Shown: positions 33,423 to 42,866, counted from the first letter of the stretch. The stretch: 64,000 nt of DNA from Lachnotalea sp041821265 (GCA_041821265.1 JBGUEQ010000010.1:1-64000), one strand, 5' to 3'. Numbers and translations are program-made. The notes: generated by a model not told the origin, from the letters alone.

Positions 33423-34410
33423 TCTTGGACACCTTCTTTCCACCTATATCTAAAACATAAGACTTAGATCTCTTTTTTCCCTTAGAGATGTGCATAGTTT
33501 TGATACGCGGATCAATGAAGAAATAAATGAGATCTATAACAAGATTAATAATAACACAATTTAAACCAATCCACAGCACAGCCCCCTGTATCGCCGGGTA
33601 ATCCTTAAAACCAACGCTGTCAATAATGAATTTACCCAATCCAGGTAACGCAAAGACTGTTTCAACCAGTACTGAACCTGCAAGAAAAGTGCAGATTTGA
33701 ATGCCGATGACGGTGACTATCGGTACCATAGCATTACGAAATGCATGTCGAAACACAATAACAATCTCCGATTGACCTTTAGCCTTAGCTGTACGAATAT
33801 AATCCTGTCGAATCACCTCCAGCATACTAGAACGTGTCATTCGCATGATTGAAGCACTAGCCTGTAAACCCATCGTAAAGAGTGGCAATATCCAATGTAA
33901 AAAACTATAACTTCCAGTGGCAGGAAGCCATTTTAGTTTAACCGAAAAGAACAACACTAACAACATAGCTATCCAAAATGATGGTGCCGATGCACCAAAT
34001 AGTGAAAAAGTTGTAGATAATTTATCCAAGAACGAATACTGACGCACTGCGGAAATAATACCTGATAGAACACCAATAATAATTCCCAGAAAAACACTAC
34101 CAAAGGTAAGTTTCAGTGTAGTAGGGTATCTATCCATAATTTCATCAATTACAGGGCGTTTACTGCGAAAAGAATCTCCCAAATCACCATGTAATAGTCC
34201 AGTAATATAATGACCCAATTGTATAAAATATGGATCATCCAATCCTAATTCATTATTTAATTGCGAAATTGCTTCAGGCGTGGCATTGTCACCTAACATT
34301 GAAATCGCCGGATTACCTGGAGTGATATACATTAAACTAAATACGATTACAATAATTCCTAGTAATACCAGAATCATATATATTATTCTACTCAAAATAT
34401 ATTTTAACAT
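33415..34410 (-). CDS. Oligopeptide/dipeptide ABC transporter permease (OppB type)
   Basis: A 331-residue permease with the N-terminal LSRIIYMILVLLGIIVIVF helix, the periplasmic GxxNPA-like segment (TPGNPAISMLGD), six membrane helices and the EAA loop (YIRTAKAKGQSEIVIVFRHA). It carries an unusually long charged C-terminal tail, of about 30 residues (SKGKKRSKSYVLDIGGKK...), ending inside the start of the OppC-type gene. Confidence 0.92.
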   Translation of the reverse strand: MLKYILSRIIYMILVLLGIIVIVFSLMYITPGNPAISMLGDNATPEAISQLNNELGLDDPYFIQLGHYITGLLHGDLGDSFRSKRPVIDEIMDRYPTTLKLTFGSVFLGIIIGVLSGIISAVRQYSFLDKLSTTFSLFGASAPSFWIAMLLVLFFSVKLKWLPATGSYSFLHWILPLFTMGLQASASIMRMTRSSMLEVIRQDYIRTAKAKGQSEIVIVFRHAFRNAMVPIVTVIGIQICTFLAGSVLVETVFALPGLGKFIIDSVGFKDYPAIQGAVLWIGLNCVIINLVIDLIYFFIDPRIKTMHISKGKKRSKSYVLDIGGKKVSKNV

Positions 34411-34635
34411 TTGCTTACTCCTTATATACTTAGAAATGCAGGTGTTTATAACTTACCATAGCTTACTAATGCACGAAACTATTTTAATCTGAAAATATAA
34501 CCAATCACCGACTTTTCTAAAGCTTTTATTACATTCTAGGAGTATATTATTAATATCATGAAAACTTAAACTCCACAAATAATGAAAAAGCTCTATAAAA
34601 GTATGCTTGGGTCCTGTTAGCACTAGACAATTGAT

Positions 34636-36186
34636 TTATTCAAAATAAACAGATTGTAAATAATGGTTTTCATAAGTTGGCATCAAGTTAAATCCTTGAA
34701 CGTCTTTTTTTATTGCAGCATTGATTTCTTTGTGCCATATCGGCAATGCTATTTTGTCTTTCATAATCATTACCTGTAACTCTTTGTATAATTCGAGACG
34801 CGCTTGCTCATCAATCGTTCCCAGTGCCTTTTGGCATTGACTCGTATATTCATCAGATTCCCAGTTAAAAATTTTATTTGTTGAGCTATCAGGCAACCAA
34901 CGCATTAAAACACTTCCTGCTTCCCCGGTACTAGCAGTAAATCCAAATATAGATAACTCACTCTCACCTGCAAACAGACTGGAAATCCATGTATTCATCT
35001 CCATGAAATCAAGTTCAAGTGTGATACCAACTTCTGCTAACTGGGATTGAAACGATTGTGCAACATCCATGCGTTGCTGATTGGAATTTTCACAGGAAAC
35101 ATGCAAAGTCAAACCATCTGTATACCCTGCCTCAGCAAGTAATTCCTTGGCTTTATTAACATCTCTCTTTGGAAAGTATGTACTTAGTTCTTCATTACGA
35201 CCTTCAACACCAGGTGAGACAAACCCGTTTGCAATATTTCCATAATCACCATAAGCCACCTCTATTGTATTAGGTACATCAACTGCATACCAAATAGCTT
35301 CACGTACCAACGGATTATCCAACGGCTCTTTGGCAATATTGAAACAAAGATAACTGGTATTATAGCCCATAGCGGTAACTAAGTTTATATTCGGATTATC
35401 TCTTACTCGATCCACGTCATTTGCATTAATATCATATACAATATCTGCTCCGCCAGATTCGGCTTCAATTGCACGGCTGGAACTGTCGGTAATAATCCGG
35501 AATTCTACGTTCTTTATTTTCGGTTCATCTTTAATCCAATAGTTTTCATTAGCTGTCAATTCAACTCGGTCACCTGTATTATAACTCACAAATTTATAAG
35601 GACCTGTACCGATTGGAGCTATATTAAAATCACCATTTGATTCGTTATAAGCTTTTTCACTTATTATGCTGATCTTTGGGCTTTCCAGCATTGGCAACTG
35701 AAGTGCAGAAGGTTCTGTAGTTACTATCTGGAGCGTATAGTCGTCGATTACTTTGGAAGCAGTAAGATCTATAAAAGGAATCTGATTTTTACCTGTCATA
35801 TTGTCATCAAATACTCTCTTAAATGAAAATAGTACATCGCTAGCTTTTAATTCCTCGCCGTTATGAAATAACACACCTTTTCTAATATGGAAAATAATCG
35901 TCTTATCATCTTGGTACTCCCAGCTTTCAGCGAGGCATGGACTTAAGTTACCATCAGCATCACGTACCACTAACGTTTCGTAAATCTGACGGGTAACTTG
36001 ATGATGCGCGAAGTCATCAGTATCATTTGGATCCATCGATCCTGGGTCATTGTTAATAACTACTGTTAAAGTATCTTTTTTTTGCTCATTATTTTTTCCT
36101 TCAATATCATTTTTATTACAACCGGAAATACTCAAAACAAAAACACCCATCATTAAAACAGCGCAAATCCGTAACATTTTTTTCAT
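34636..36186 (-). CDS. Oligopeptide/dipeptide ABC transporter substrate-binding lipoprotein
   Basis: A 516-residue family 5 solute-binding protein. The signal peptide ends in the lipobox LSISGC with the lipidated Cys at about residue 23. The family segments GSMDPNDTDD near the N-terminus and FHIRKGVLFHNGEELKASDV are present. ATG 36186 has GAGGT 8 nt upstream; the in-frame ATG at 36207 is less well placed. Family 5 members bind peptides but also opines, glycosides and nickel chelates, so the ligand is open. A 225-nt gap separates it from the permeases, with no terminator seen. Confidence 0.92.
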   Translation of the reverse strand: MKKMLRICAVLMMGVFVLSISGCNKNDIEGKNNEQKKDTLTVVINNDPGSMDPNDTDDFAHHQVTRQIYETLVVRDADGNLSPCLAESWEYQDDKTIIFHIRKGVLFHNGEELKASDVLFSFKRVFDDNMTGKNQIPFIDLTASKVIDDYTLQIVTTEPSALQLPMLESPKISIISEKAYNESNGDFNIAPIGTGPYKFVSYNTGDRVELTANENYWIKDEPKIKNVEFRIITDSSSRAIEAESGGADIVYDINANDVDRVRDNPNINLVTAMGYNTSYLCFNIAKEPLDNPLVREAIWYAVDVPNTIEVAYGDYGNIANGFVSPGVEGRNEELSTYFPKRDVNKAKELLAEAGYTDGLTLHVSCENSNQQRMDVAQSFQSQLAEVGITLELDFMEMNTWISSLFAGESELSIFGFTASTGEAGSVLMRWLPDSSTNKIFNWESDEYTSQCQKALGTIDEQARLELYKELQVMIMKDKIALPIWHKEINAAIKKDVQGFNLMPTYENHYLQSVYFE

Positions 36187-36347
36187 AATTACTACCTCTT
36201 CTTTCATTTTTTATTTTTTTAACTGTTAACATATTTAATATTGCTTAAATATTCTTCATCATTAGTTCAAAATACTTATTCCACCTGATGTGTTTAATTA
36301 CATATTGCTTGTAATCTTGTTTAATTCTTAAAACTAACTTACTCAAC

Positions 36348-36803
36348 TCAGACTTCGATGATAGCTTCAATTTCAACAGGAGCGTCCATTGGTAGCTGAT
36401 TTGTACCTATTGCAGTACGGGCATGTCGGCCACTTTGTCCAAAAATATCGATTAATAGCTGAGAAGCTGCGTTGATGACTATGTGTTGCTGCTCAAATCC
36501 CACTTCACTACTGACAAATGCCTGTAACTTAACAATACTCTTCACCTTTGCCAAATCTCCCAAATAAAACTTTAATGCAGCGAGCATATTAATGATGCAA
36601 ACACGAGCTGCTTCTTCTGCTTCCTCAAGCGACAAATCTTTCCCAACCTTACCAGTATATAGTAATTTCCCATCCTTAAATGGAATCTGACCTGATACAT
36701 AAAGTGCATTTCCGAGCTGCCTTACTGGGATGAATAAGCTTCCTGTTTTAGACGTTTCTGGGAGGACAATTCCCATTTTTTCAATTTTCTTTTCAATATT
36801 CAC
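36348..36803 (-). CDS. RidA (YjgF/YER057c/UK114) family protein
   Basis: A 151-residue member of the RidA superfamily, resembling the longer 'like_1' subgroup (LFIPVRQLGNALYVSGQIPF at the N-terminus). RidA proper hydrolyses reactive enamine/imine intermediates; the conserved Arg of the active site is present in ARTAIGTNQLP. The start is GTG 36803 with AGGAG 6 nt upstream. It lies between a radical SAM gene and a peptide transporter, so it may handle an imine formed from the imported compound (inference). Confidence 0.88.
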   Translation of the reverse strand: MNIEKKIEKMGIVLPETSKTGSLFIPVRQLGNALYVSGQIPFKDGKLLYTGKVGKDLSLEEAEEAARVCIINMLAALKFYLGDLAKVKSIVKLQAFVSSEVGFEQQHIVINAASQLLIDIFGQSGRHARTAIGTNQLPMDAPVEIEAIIEV

Positions 36804-36913
36804 ACTAATCTCCTTTTTTATATATTCATAATTTTAATTAATACCGTATAATCTGCCAGTAAACTCGCCTATTTCTCTAATTGCCACCACGCCTTGAAAT
36901 ACAGACTTGATTT

Positions 36914-37594
36914 TTATTTAGTGTTCAACACTTCAATAATCTCTTCTACTCGTTCGTCGCTAATACTAAGTTTTTGAGTGGTGGCCACCCACAAAGAATC
37001 ATAGTTTACCCTATCAATAACAGATTTCAATTCTTTTACTTTTTCGTCAGAATCATTATAGCCTTTGAGAAGGAATATTCGTAGTTTTAACTTCCCCTTA
37101 TACTGCTTACTGAAAGTCACAAGACTTTCTATTTGTTTCGCAGCAGTTAAGTCCATTTCTTCTAGCGGACGATGAATCTTTTTGAAATCCGCCTCATTTG
37201 TAAGGCCAATTGCCGCAACTACCTCTTCACACATACTCGCCAATCGCATATGCTCTCCAATCCCAACCAAATAGCTATTTGTAAGTATGCGAACTGGCAG
37301 ACCATGATTGTGAATGCAATCGATAACTGCCCCCAAATTTGTGTTGGTTAAAACATCGCCTTGTCCATACACCTCAACCAATTCCGGATTTTCTTGGACA
37401 ATTTTTTCACCGAGATACTTCAATGAATCCTCAACTGGACCAAAATCATGCCACTCGCCCATATACATAGTTTTTTTGTGATTGCACATTACGCAGTTAA
37501 AAATACAAGCTTTCTGCGGATTTATATCAACCCGTAGTATCTTTCCTTCATCCACTTTAATAAATTCATCCTGTTTGTAATTAAAATAATTCAT
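36914..37594 (-). CDS. Short radical SAM protein (COG0731-like)
   Basis: A 226-residue radical SAM enzyme with the canonical CxxxCxxC at C30, C34 and C37 (ACIFNCVMC), a GQGDVLTN segment in place of the usual SAM-binding GGE, and a RVDINPQKAC...IFLLKGYND layout like the wyosine-type (COG0731) Fe-S oxidoreductases. It ends after the barrel and lacks a SPASM or other C-terminal cluster domain. AGGAGG precedes the ATG. It heads the RidA - Opp cluster and is preceded by an attenuator-like leader. The reaction is unknown; a role in modifying or using the transported peptide-like compound is inference. Confidence 0.85.
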   Translation of the reverse strand: MNYFNYKQDEFIKVDEGKILRVDINPQKACIFNCVMCNHKKTMYMGEWHDFGPVEDSLKYLGEKIVQENPELVEVYGQGDVLTNTNLGAVIDCIHNHGLPVRILTNSYLVGIGEHMRLASMCEEVVAAIGLTNEADFKKIHRPLEEMDLTAAKQIESLVTFSKQYKGKLKLRIFLLKGYNDSDEKVKELKSVIDRVNYDSLWVATTQKLSISDERVEEIIEVLNTK

Positions 37595-37651
37595 TTTTTC
37601 CTCCTGGTCTTGTGTATTTAGTCATATCATTATCCTAACTTAAAATAAAAA

Positions 37652-37694
37652 AACAAAGGCATCCATTATATTTCTAATGAATAACGCCTTTGTT
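37652..37694 (-). terminator. Terminator/attenuator in the leader of the radical SAM gene
   Basis: AACAAAGGC/GCCTTTGTT with a bulged inner stem is followed on the minus strand by TTTTTTTATTTT. It lies 58 nt upstream of the radical SAM start and downstream of a good promoter at 37862-37890, so it would stop most transcripts unless relieved. Confidence 0.7.
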
Positions 37695-37776
37695 ATTTTA
37701 AATTGGACCTATTAATTTGTAATAATTAAGTGATTCAGATTTTGATTTGATAGAAAACTCTGAATCGTATCATAAT

Positions 37777-37845
37777 TTACATCAACAAGTAGATTGATAT
37801 ATTGATATATTGATACGTTGATATGTTGATATGTTGATATATCAT
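37777..37845 (-). CDS. Possible 22-residue leader peptide
   Basis: An ATG about 10 nt after the predicted transcription start opens a 22-codon frame rich in Ile (6) and Tyr (4), MIYQHINISTYQYINIS..., ending in TAA. It is made almost wholly of the octamer repeats and has no ribosome site, so it would have to be translated as a near-leaderless message. Coding status is speculative; its position upstream of a terminator is what makes it worth listing. Confidence 0.25.
   Translation of the reverse strand: MIYQHINISTYQYINISIYLLM
37794..37841. repeat. Six tandem octamers (TTGATAYR type)
   Basis: TTGATA begins at 37794, 37802, 37810, 37818, 37826 and 37834, with a period of exactly 8 bp and last two bases TA, TA, CG, TG, TG, TA. 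Short period without spacers rules out CRISPR. It lies in the untranslated leader of the radical SAM gene. Confidence 0.85.
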
Positions 37846-37861
37846 TTATTTATTTTTTTTT

Positions 37862-37890
37862 ATAATATCATATTATAATTTGAATATCAA
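37862..37890 (-). promoter_or_regulatory. Promoter of the radical SAM - RidA - Opp cluster
   Basis: On the minus strand TTGATA (37890-37885) and TATTAT (37867-37862) are separated by 17 nt. Initiation near 37854 gives a leader of about 260 nt before the radical SAM start, containing the octamer repeats, a GATTCAGA/TCTGAATC hairpin and the terminator. Confidence 0.65.
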
Positions 37891-37998
37891 GTCATAAACT
37901 CATTTTTTTATCCTTATTGGTTACAGTTCGTTACTATTCACAGCCCTGATAAGTAATATAACGTTAGGACAAACGCAACAATTTAAATAGTAAATAGT

Positions 37999-38049
37999 AA
38001 ATCTCTAGTTTTCATTAGTGTTTCAAACAATTTTGAGAGCTAGAGATTT
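37999..38049 (+). terminator. Orphan terminator-like hairpin
   Basis: AAATCTCTAG and CTAGAGATTT pair around about 31 nt and are followed by TTT on the plus strand. No rightward gene precedes it, so it may be a leftover or an unrecognised RNA end. Confidence 0.3.
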
Positions 38050-38132
38050 TTTGAAATATTTTAGCGGTCAACGACTAAATGCTATCGTTATTGCCCTTCA
38101 CCTGAAATAAACTAATTAACTTACACCCAAAA

Positions 38133-38163
38133 CAGAGACAGGAAATATGATTTCCTGTCTCTG
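38133..38163 (-). terminator. Terminator of the sugar operon
   Basis: A perfect 14-bp stem (CAGAGACAGGAAAT / complement) with a 3-nt loop is followed by TTTT on the minus strand. It lies 194 nt after the dehydrogenase gene, the last of the operon. The rest of the 760-nt gap around it has no gene. Confidence 0.75.
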
Positions 38164-38356
38164 AAAAATATACTTTAACTCTACTCATCTTATCTTATTT
38201 ATTCGAAAACGAGTTATAAATAGTTTCGAACGAGTTCTTTGTATATTGTTAAAACTGATAAAATATCTACTTGATAAAACAAATACTTATAACTTAATAA
38301 GCCAGTTACTTGGAGCTTAATATAAGGTTCTTGGGACAATTCAAATGTTGACAATA

Positions 38357-39478
38357 TTATACTATCATTGCTATTTTGAGTCCATCCATTCGAATATTCG
38401 TTTCCATTGCCTCATTCAGTTCTTCTAATTTAAACTTATGTGTTATCAGCTTTTGAATCGGAAGTCCCCTCAGCTGAGCTTCTTTTAGGAATTCACAAGC
38501 CTGCATCCAGTCTTTTGATTGGTACGTCCATGAACCGGTAACCTTAATTTCTTTATTACAGATATCCAAATGTGGATTGTATGTAGCATCACCATTATTA
38601 ACAAAGAAACCTAATTCACACAAAGAACCGCCCCTTCTTACGTATTGCCATAAAGTAGTTGCCGCTTTGGGTGAACCGGTACATTGAAATACCATTTCAG
38701 CTCCCAATCCTTCTGTTACTGCTTTCACTGCTGCAACCGCTTCGTCCTGTGTTTTAAAATCAGTAAAATTAATAATTTCACTTGCTCCCAGATCTTTAGC
38801 CATATTTAATCTTTTTACGTCGCCGTCAACAGCAATAATATTTCTAACTCCCATCGTACGAACTAGGGTTAACAGTAATAAACCAATAGGCCCGCACCCC
38901 TGCACCAATACATAAGAATCATGTTTAAAGTTGAATATCTCTTTTGCTTTTTCAACTGCATGTACTATAACAGCAGATGGTTCAATTAATAACCTTAAAT
39001 CAAGATCTTCCATATCGCTAACATTAAAAATAACACCACCAGCATTTATTTTAATATATTCACCAAACCAACCATTAAAAAAATGTTTTTCTCCAGGTAA
39101 GAGACCAAATATTTCTCCCTCCTCACAGAGATGTATCTTTTCCGGATGCTTTGTACACGTATTACATACACCGCAAGGTTTTAAACCGGTAACTATTTTA
39201 TCTCCAATTTGAAGGGATTTACCTGAATAATCACTTGATATGTTCTTACCAATTTTTACAATTGTCCCTGTGCCTTCATGTCCTAATTGTACAGGAATAT
39301 AACCAAAAGGATCCCCTTTATATTCATGAACATCTGTACCACAGATTCCACACCCTTCCACCTTCACTAAGACTTCATCATCATTAATTTCCGGAATAGG
39401 TAACTCTTTTACTTCTAGTTTTTTTTCACTCATTAATATAGATATTTTTGCTGTTTTGGGAATTTCATAATTATTCAT
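38357..39478 (-). CDS. Zinc-dependent medium-chain alcohol/polyol dehydrogenase
   Basis: A 373-residue MDR-family dehydrogenase. Catalytic zinc ligands C46 (GCGICGTD) and H67-E68 (LGHE) are present, and a structural zinc site of C102, C105, C108 and C118. The Rossmann motif is GCGPIG followed by an acidic VDGD, which favours NAD+. The closest group is sorbitol/threonine dehydrogenase-like. It is the last gene of the isomerase - kinase - DUF4432 - aldolase - dehydrogenase operon and probably reduces or oxidises the aldehyde or keto product of the aldolase (inference). Confidence 0.88.
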   Translation of the reverse strand: MNNYEIPKTAKISILMSEKKLEVKELPIPEINDDEVLVKVEGCGICGTDVHEYKGDPFGYIPVQLGHEGTGTIVKIGKNISSDYSGKSLQIGDKIVTGLKPCGVCNTCTKHPEKIHLCEEGEIFGLLPGEKHFFNGWFGEYIKINAGGVIFNVSDMEDLDLRLLIEPSAVIVHAVEKAKEIFNFKHDSYVLVQGCGPIGLLLLTLVRTMGVRNIIAVDGDVKRLNMAKDLGASEIINFTDFKTQDEAVAAVKAVTEGLGAEMVFQCTGSPKAATTLWQYVRRGGSLCELGFFVNNGDATYNPHLDICNKEIKVTGSWTYQSKDWMQACEFLKEAQLRGLPIQKLITHKFKLEELNEAMETNIRMDGLKIAMIV

Positions 39479-39491
39479 TTTTTATCCTCCT

Positions 39492-40343
39492 TTATGAAAA
39501 TATTTTCAATGCACTTTTTACATTTTCTTTCATAGCATTACTTCCCCAAAGTACGATATCATGATAATAAACCACATTATCCGACTTTTCTTTTACTTTT
39601 GAAACCACTGCTTCTCCGCCTGCTTTCGCCATATATGTATAGTAGTTGATTTTTCTAACACCTTTATTAATAGCTATTTTATAATCTTCTTCACTAACAC
39701 CTGACCCTCCATGCATTACAAGAGGAATGTTCACTTTTTCTTTTACTCTATCTAATACACTCATATCTAACTTTGGCTTTTTTAGATATATGCCATGTGC
39801 CGTTCCAAAAGAGCAAGCCAAAGCATCAATCCCGGTTTCCTCCACAAATCGTTTTGCGTCATCCGGGTCCGTATATACTTCCTTTGGTGCCTCTTCATTA
39901 TCTTCATGTCCGGCTCCTAATTCACGTTTTCCCAGTACACCAATTTCTGCTTCCACAGATGCTCCAGTTTTTTTAGCTATTTCCACAGCGATACAGGTAT
40001 TTGCTACATTTTCACCATATGAAAGTGTAGAACCATCGTACATAATGGAAGTGAATCCCAAATTCACAGCCGCCTGTAAATAACTTAAGGTTACACCATG
40101 GTCCAAGTGTACACAGACCGGCACCTTGGCTTTCTTTGCCATTTCTACCATGATTGGTCCAATTACTGATAATGGCATAAGATCTTCGTGCACTTCTGCA
40201 TGCATAATAATAACTGGTACGTTCAACTCTTCAGCAGCCCCTATTACTGACATAACCGATTCTAAATTTGGTGTATTAAAGGATCCAACTGCACTTTTTT
40301 TTGCTTCCGCAATTTGTAATATTTCTTTTAATGTAACTAACAT
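39492..40343 (-). CDS. Class II fructose/tagatose-bisphosphate-type aldolase
   Basis: A 283-residue zinc-dependent aldolase of the FbaA/GatY/KbaY family. The catalytic Asp and first zinc His are D81-H82 in HLDHG; other zinc His lie in FGTAHG and VMHGGSG; the phosphate loop is in GGSGV. It should cleave a ketose 1-phosphate or 1,6-bisphosphate to dihydroxyacetone phosphate and an aldehyde. In this operon a ketose phosphate made by the FGGY kinase is the expected substrate. Length and motifs are complete. Confidence 0.9.
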   Translation of the reverse strand: MLVTLKEILQIAEAKKSAVGSFNTPNLESVMSVIGAAEELNVPVIIMHAEVHEDLMPLSVIGPIMVEMAKKAKVPVCVHLDHGVTLSYLQAAVNLGFTSIMYDGSTLSYGENVANTCIAVEIAKKTGASVEAEIGVLGKRELGAGHEDNEEAPKEVYTDPDDAKRFVEETGIDALACSFGTAHGIYLKKPKLDMSVLDRVKEKVNIPLVMHGGSGVSEEDYKIAINKGVRKINYYTYMAKAGGEAVVSKVKEKSDNVVYYHDIVLWGSNAMKENVKSALKIFS

Positions 40344-40358
40344 ATTTCTACCTCCATT

Positions 40359-41360
40359 TTATTTATTTTTTATTATATTCCATGCATCCAAACCTTGAAG
40401 CATTTCTACGGAAACGGAATAGCAAACCGTTTCTTCTGGTTTAATAAATTTTAACCTGCCATCTTCACGCATCTTATGTCTTCCGTCGGGATGACAGTTT
40501 CCGGGTTCTAGTCCCAATACATAATCCCGTTCACCCATCATCTTCCATTCCACAAAATAATCCAAAGAATTCTTATCGAAACGTATTACCAGTCCTTTAT
40601 CTATTTCCGGATTATAAATGGCGGCTATACTTTCGTTATCAAACTCATGGAAATAGCACTGTTCTTCAAAGCCTAGAGTTGGCGGACATATTTTGTTCCA
40701 TTCTTTTATTCCATCCTGAGCATGCGAATTACGAGCAATTACCCGGTCAGAAGGAATATGGACGATCGATTGTTCCGAAAGAAACGGATATCCAATGTTC
40801 ATATGGTACAATATCATTAAAGGCATAGTTTCATTGCCTTGATTTGTAATGGAGTCCCGAATTACTATTTTATTTTCGCTTTTTGAACACTGGATGTTTC
40901 TATTCATTACAAGTTTTCTTGCGAAAATACCAGAATCATTTATTTTAGCATTTATTTGAATCATATCTTCATCCATATCCCAATAAATATGTTCTGCCGG
41001 TGTATTGCCAATTGTTCCATGAAGAGGAAGTTCTTCGCCCATATCCATGCATGGAGAACCCACAGCCGTCAAACCACAGGTTGTTAAAAACCCGGCTGTA
41101 AAAGACTTTAAAAATCCAACACCTTTTTCTTCATAATAGGACGGTGCTACGTACCCATTGGATGAAAAATAACCGCAATTGTCACCTTTAAAACTTAACC
41201 TTGAAATATCTGCGCAACGGTCCGCTGATACAGTGAACTCCAATCCCAAACCATTTTTAACTTGTAGAAGGCGCATACCATCGCCTTTTCCTCCGATTAA
41301 GCGATGCTCTTCTACACCGCAGATTTGTGATTCATGACCAATATATTTATAATGTTTCAT
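40359..41360 (-). CDS. DUF4432 family protein (aldose epimerase-like)
   Basis: A 333-residue protein resembling DUF4432, a galactose-mutarotase-like beta-sandwich family. Conserved patches LEFTVSADRCADISRLSFKG near residue 35 and GLEPGNCHPDGR near the C-terminus are visible. Such proteins are usually encoded with sugar isomerases and kinases and probably interconvert anomers. ATG 41360 has GGAGG 6 nt upstream; ATG 41366 abuts that site. It overlaps no neighbour and is spaced 12-18 nt from both, as in an operon. Confidence 0.83.
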   Translation of the reverse strand: MKHYKYIGHESQICGVEEHRLIGGKGDGMRLLQVKNGLGLEFTVSADRCADISRLSFKGDNCGYFSSNGYVAPSYYEEKGVGFLKSFTAGFLTTCGLTAVGSPCMDMGEELPLHGTIGNTPAEHIYWDMDEDMIQINAKINDSGIFARKLVMNRNIQCSKSENKIVIRDSITNQGNETMPLMILYHMNIGYPFLSEQSIVHIPSDRVIARNSHAQDGIKEWNKICPPTLGFEEQCYFHEFDNESIAAIYNPEIDKGLVIRFDKNSLDYFVEWKMMGERDYVLGLEPGNCHPDGRHKMREDGRLKFIKPEETVCYSVSVEMLQGLDAWNIIKNK

Positions 41361-41378
41361 TCTCATCCTCCGTTCAGG

Positions 41379-42866
41379 TCATACCAAGGGCCGAACCGCT
41401 TTGTACAGCTCTTTATACCGTTTATAGTATTTCATATAGGCTTCATGCTGCTCTTTTCTGGGATAATAGAAATCAAGTTCTTTTACCAAACTGTCAGAAG
41501 CCTCTTTGATATTCTTATAAACACCTACTGCAATCGCAGTGAGCATTACACATCCTACGGTTCCCGCTTCACTTGAACCAAGTGATGATATTGGTATGTT
41601 TAATATATCTGCTTTCATTTGCATCCACACTTTGGAGTTGGCACCTCCACCAGTAGCACGCAGAATCTTAAATTCAATACCTGCTTTATTTAATTCCTCC
41701 ATGTTCAAATGCATCTCATAGACAACACCCTCCATCATGGCGCGGTACAGGTCTGAAGCAGTATGACCCACAGTTAATCCAACTATTGCCCCTTTAGATC
41801 CGGAATCCATATATGGAGTTGCTGCACCTGCAAAATGTGGCAATACCAAGATGCCGGTTGGCGCATCCTCCATTTTCTGTTCCAATACTTCATAGACGGA
41901 TTTTTTCTGCTCATCTGCAAGACTCTTTTCATAGCCGGCTAAATTATCTACAAACCATTTTACAAGTGCGCCTCCAGTATAGGTAAAGGCATAACATACG
42001 TATTTTCCAGGTACTATATATGGGACTACAGCATAGCCTCCTTTGAATAGAATATTATTATCCGGTAATTTATCAAAGACTGGTGTAATACACTCAACAG
42101 TTCCAGCTCCGTCCACGGCGATATCCGAATCAAACACTCCTGCACCTATTGCGGCTGCAATCTGATCATGACCAATTGATACGATAATAGCATCTTTTGT
42201 AAGTCCAAGTTCCTTCAATAATATTTCCTTTACACATCCGGCGCTAGTACCAGTTGGTACAGGTCTTGACAATAAATTAATATCGACGCCGGCTGCTTCC
42301 AGAATTTCTTTACTCCAGGACAAAGATCTGATATCAAATGCCATAGTTCTGGTTGCCAGTGAATAGTCAATTTGTGCTGTACCTGTTAACATAAAAACAA
42401 TATAATCTTCCATTAGCATTATATGTTTTACTGATGCATATTCCTTCTGCTGATTTTTCTTTATCCACATGATTTTAGGAAGACTGAACATTGAATGCGG
42501 ATTCAGTCCGGTAATATAAGCTATCTTCTCTGCACCAATACTATTTTCAATTTCCTCGCATTCTACATTTCCCCTTGGATCCGTATAAAGCATAGAAGGA
42601 AAGATAGGATTATTATTGTCATCCAGCATCACGAATGTTTCTCCAAAACTAGTTACACCAATTCCTTTTATATCAGGATTTTTTTCTGACACTTCTTTAA
42701 TAACTTCTTTTACAGCTTTCCAGATATATTCTGCTTTTACTTCATGTGTACTGGTACTTCTTGATACTGGATATTCTCTGTACGCTTTATCTAAATATTT
42801 ACCTTCATCACTATAGACTGTTATTTTACATCCGGTTGTGCCAATATCCAAACCTCCAATTGACAT
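41379..42866 (-). CDS. FGGY-family carbohydrate kinase
   Basis: A 495-residue sugar kinase with both FGGY signatures: N-terminal GGLDIGTTGCK phosphate loop and C-terminal GGGANSKVWMQMKADI. The likely catalytic Asp is in SIGHDQIAAA. FGGY kinases act on ketoses such as xylulose, ribulose and fuculose, or on glycerol. AGGAGG precedes the ATG. In this operon it follows the isomerase and should phosphorylate its ketose product; which sugar cannot be read from the sequence. Confidence 0.92.
   Translation of the reverse strand: MSIGGLDIGTTGCKITVYSDEGKYLDKAYREYPVSRSTSTHEVKAEYIWKAVKEVIKEVSEKNPDIKGIGVTSFGETFVMLDDNNNPIFPSMLYTDPRGNVECEEIENSIGAEKIAYITGLNPHSMFSLPKIMWIKKNQQKEYASVKHIMLMEDYIVFMLTGTAQIDYSLATRTMAFDIRSLSWSKEILEAAGVDINLLSRPVPTGTSAGCVKEILLKELGLTKDAIIVSIGHDQIAAAIGAGVFDSDIAVDGAGTVECITPVFDKLPDNNILFKGGYAVVPYIVPGKYVCYAFTYTGGALVKWFVDNLAGYEKSLADEQKKSVYEVLEQKMEDAPTGILVLPHFAGAATPYMDSGSKGAIVGLTVGHTASDLYRAMMEGVVYEMHLNMEELNKAGIEFKILRATGGGANSKVWMQMKADILNIPISSLGSSEAGTVGCVMLTAIAVGVYKNIKEASDSLVKELDFYYPRKEQHEAYMKYYKRYKELYKAVRPLV

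Noticed and set aside
33415..33443. 29-nt overlap of the OppB- and OppC-type genes
   Set aside because: It comes from an upstream ATG without a ribosome site; the better start at 33422 reduces it to an ordinary 8-nt overlap.
37794..37841. Tandem octamers as a CRISPR array or origin iterons
   Set aside because: Period is 8 bp with no spacers, no cas genes, and no replication initiator gene is near.
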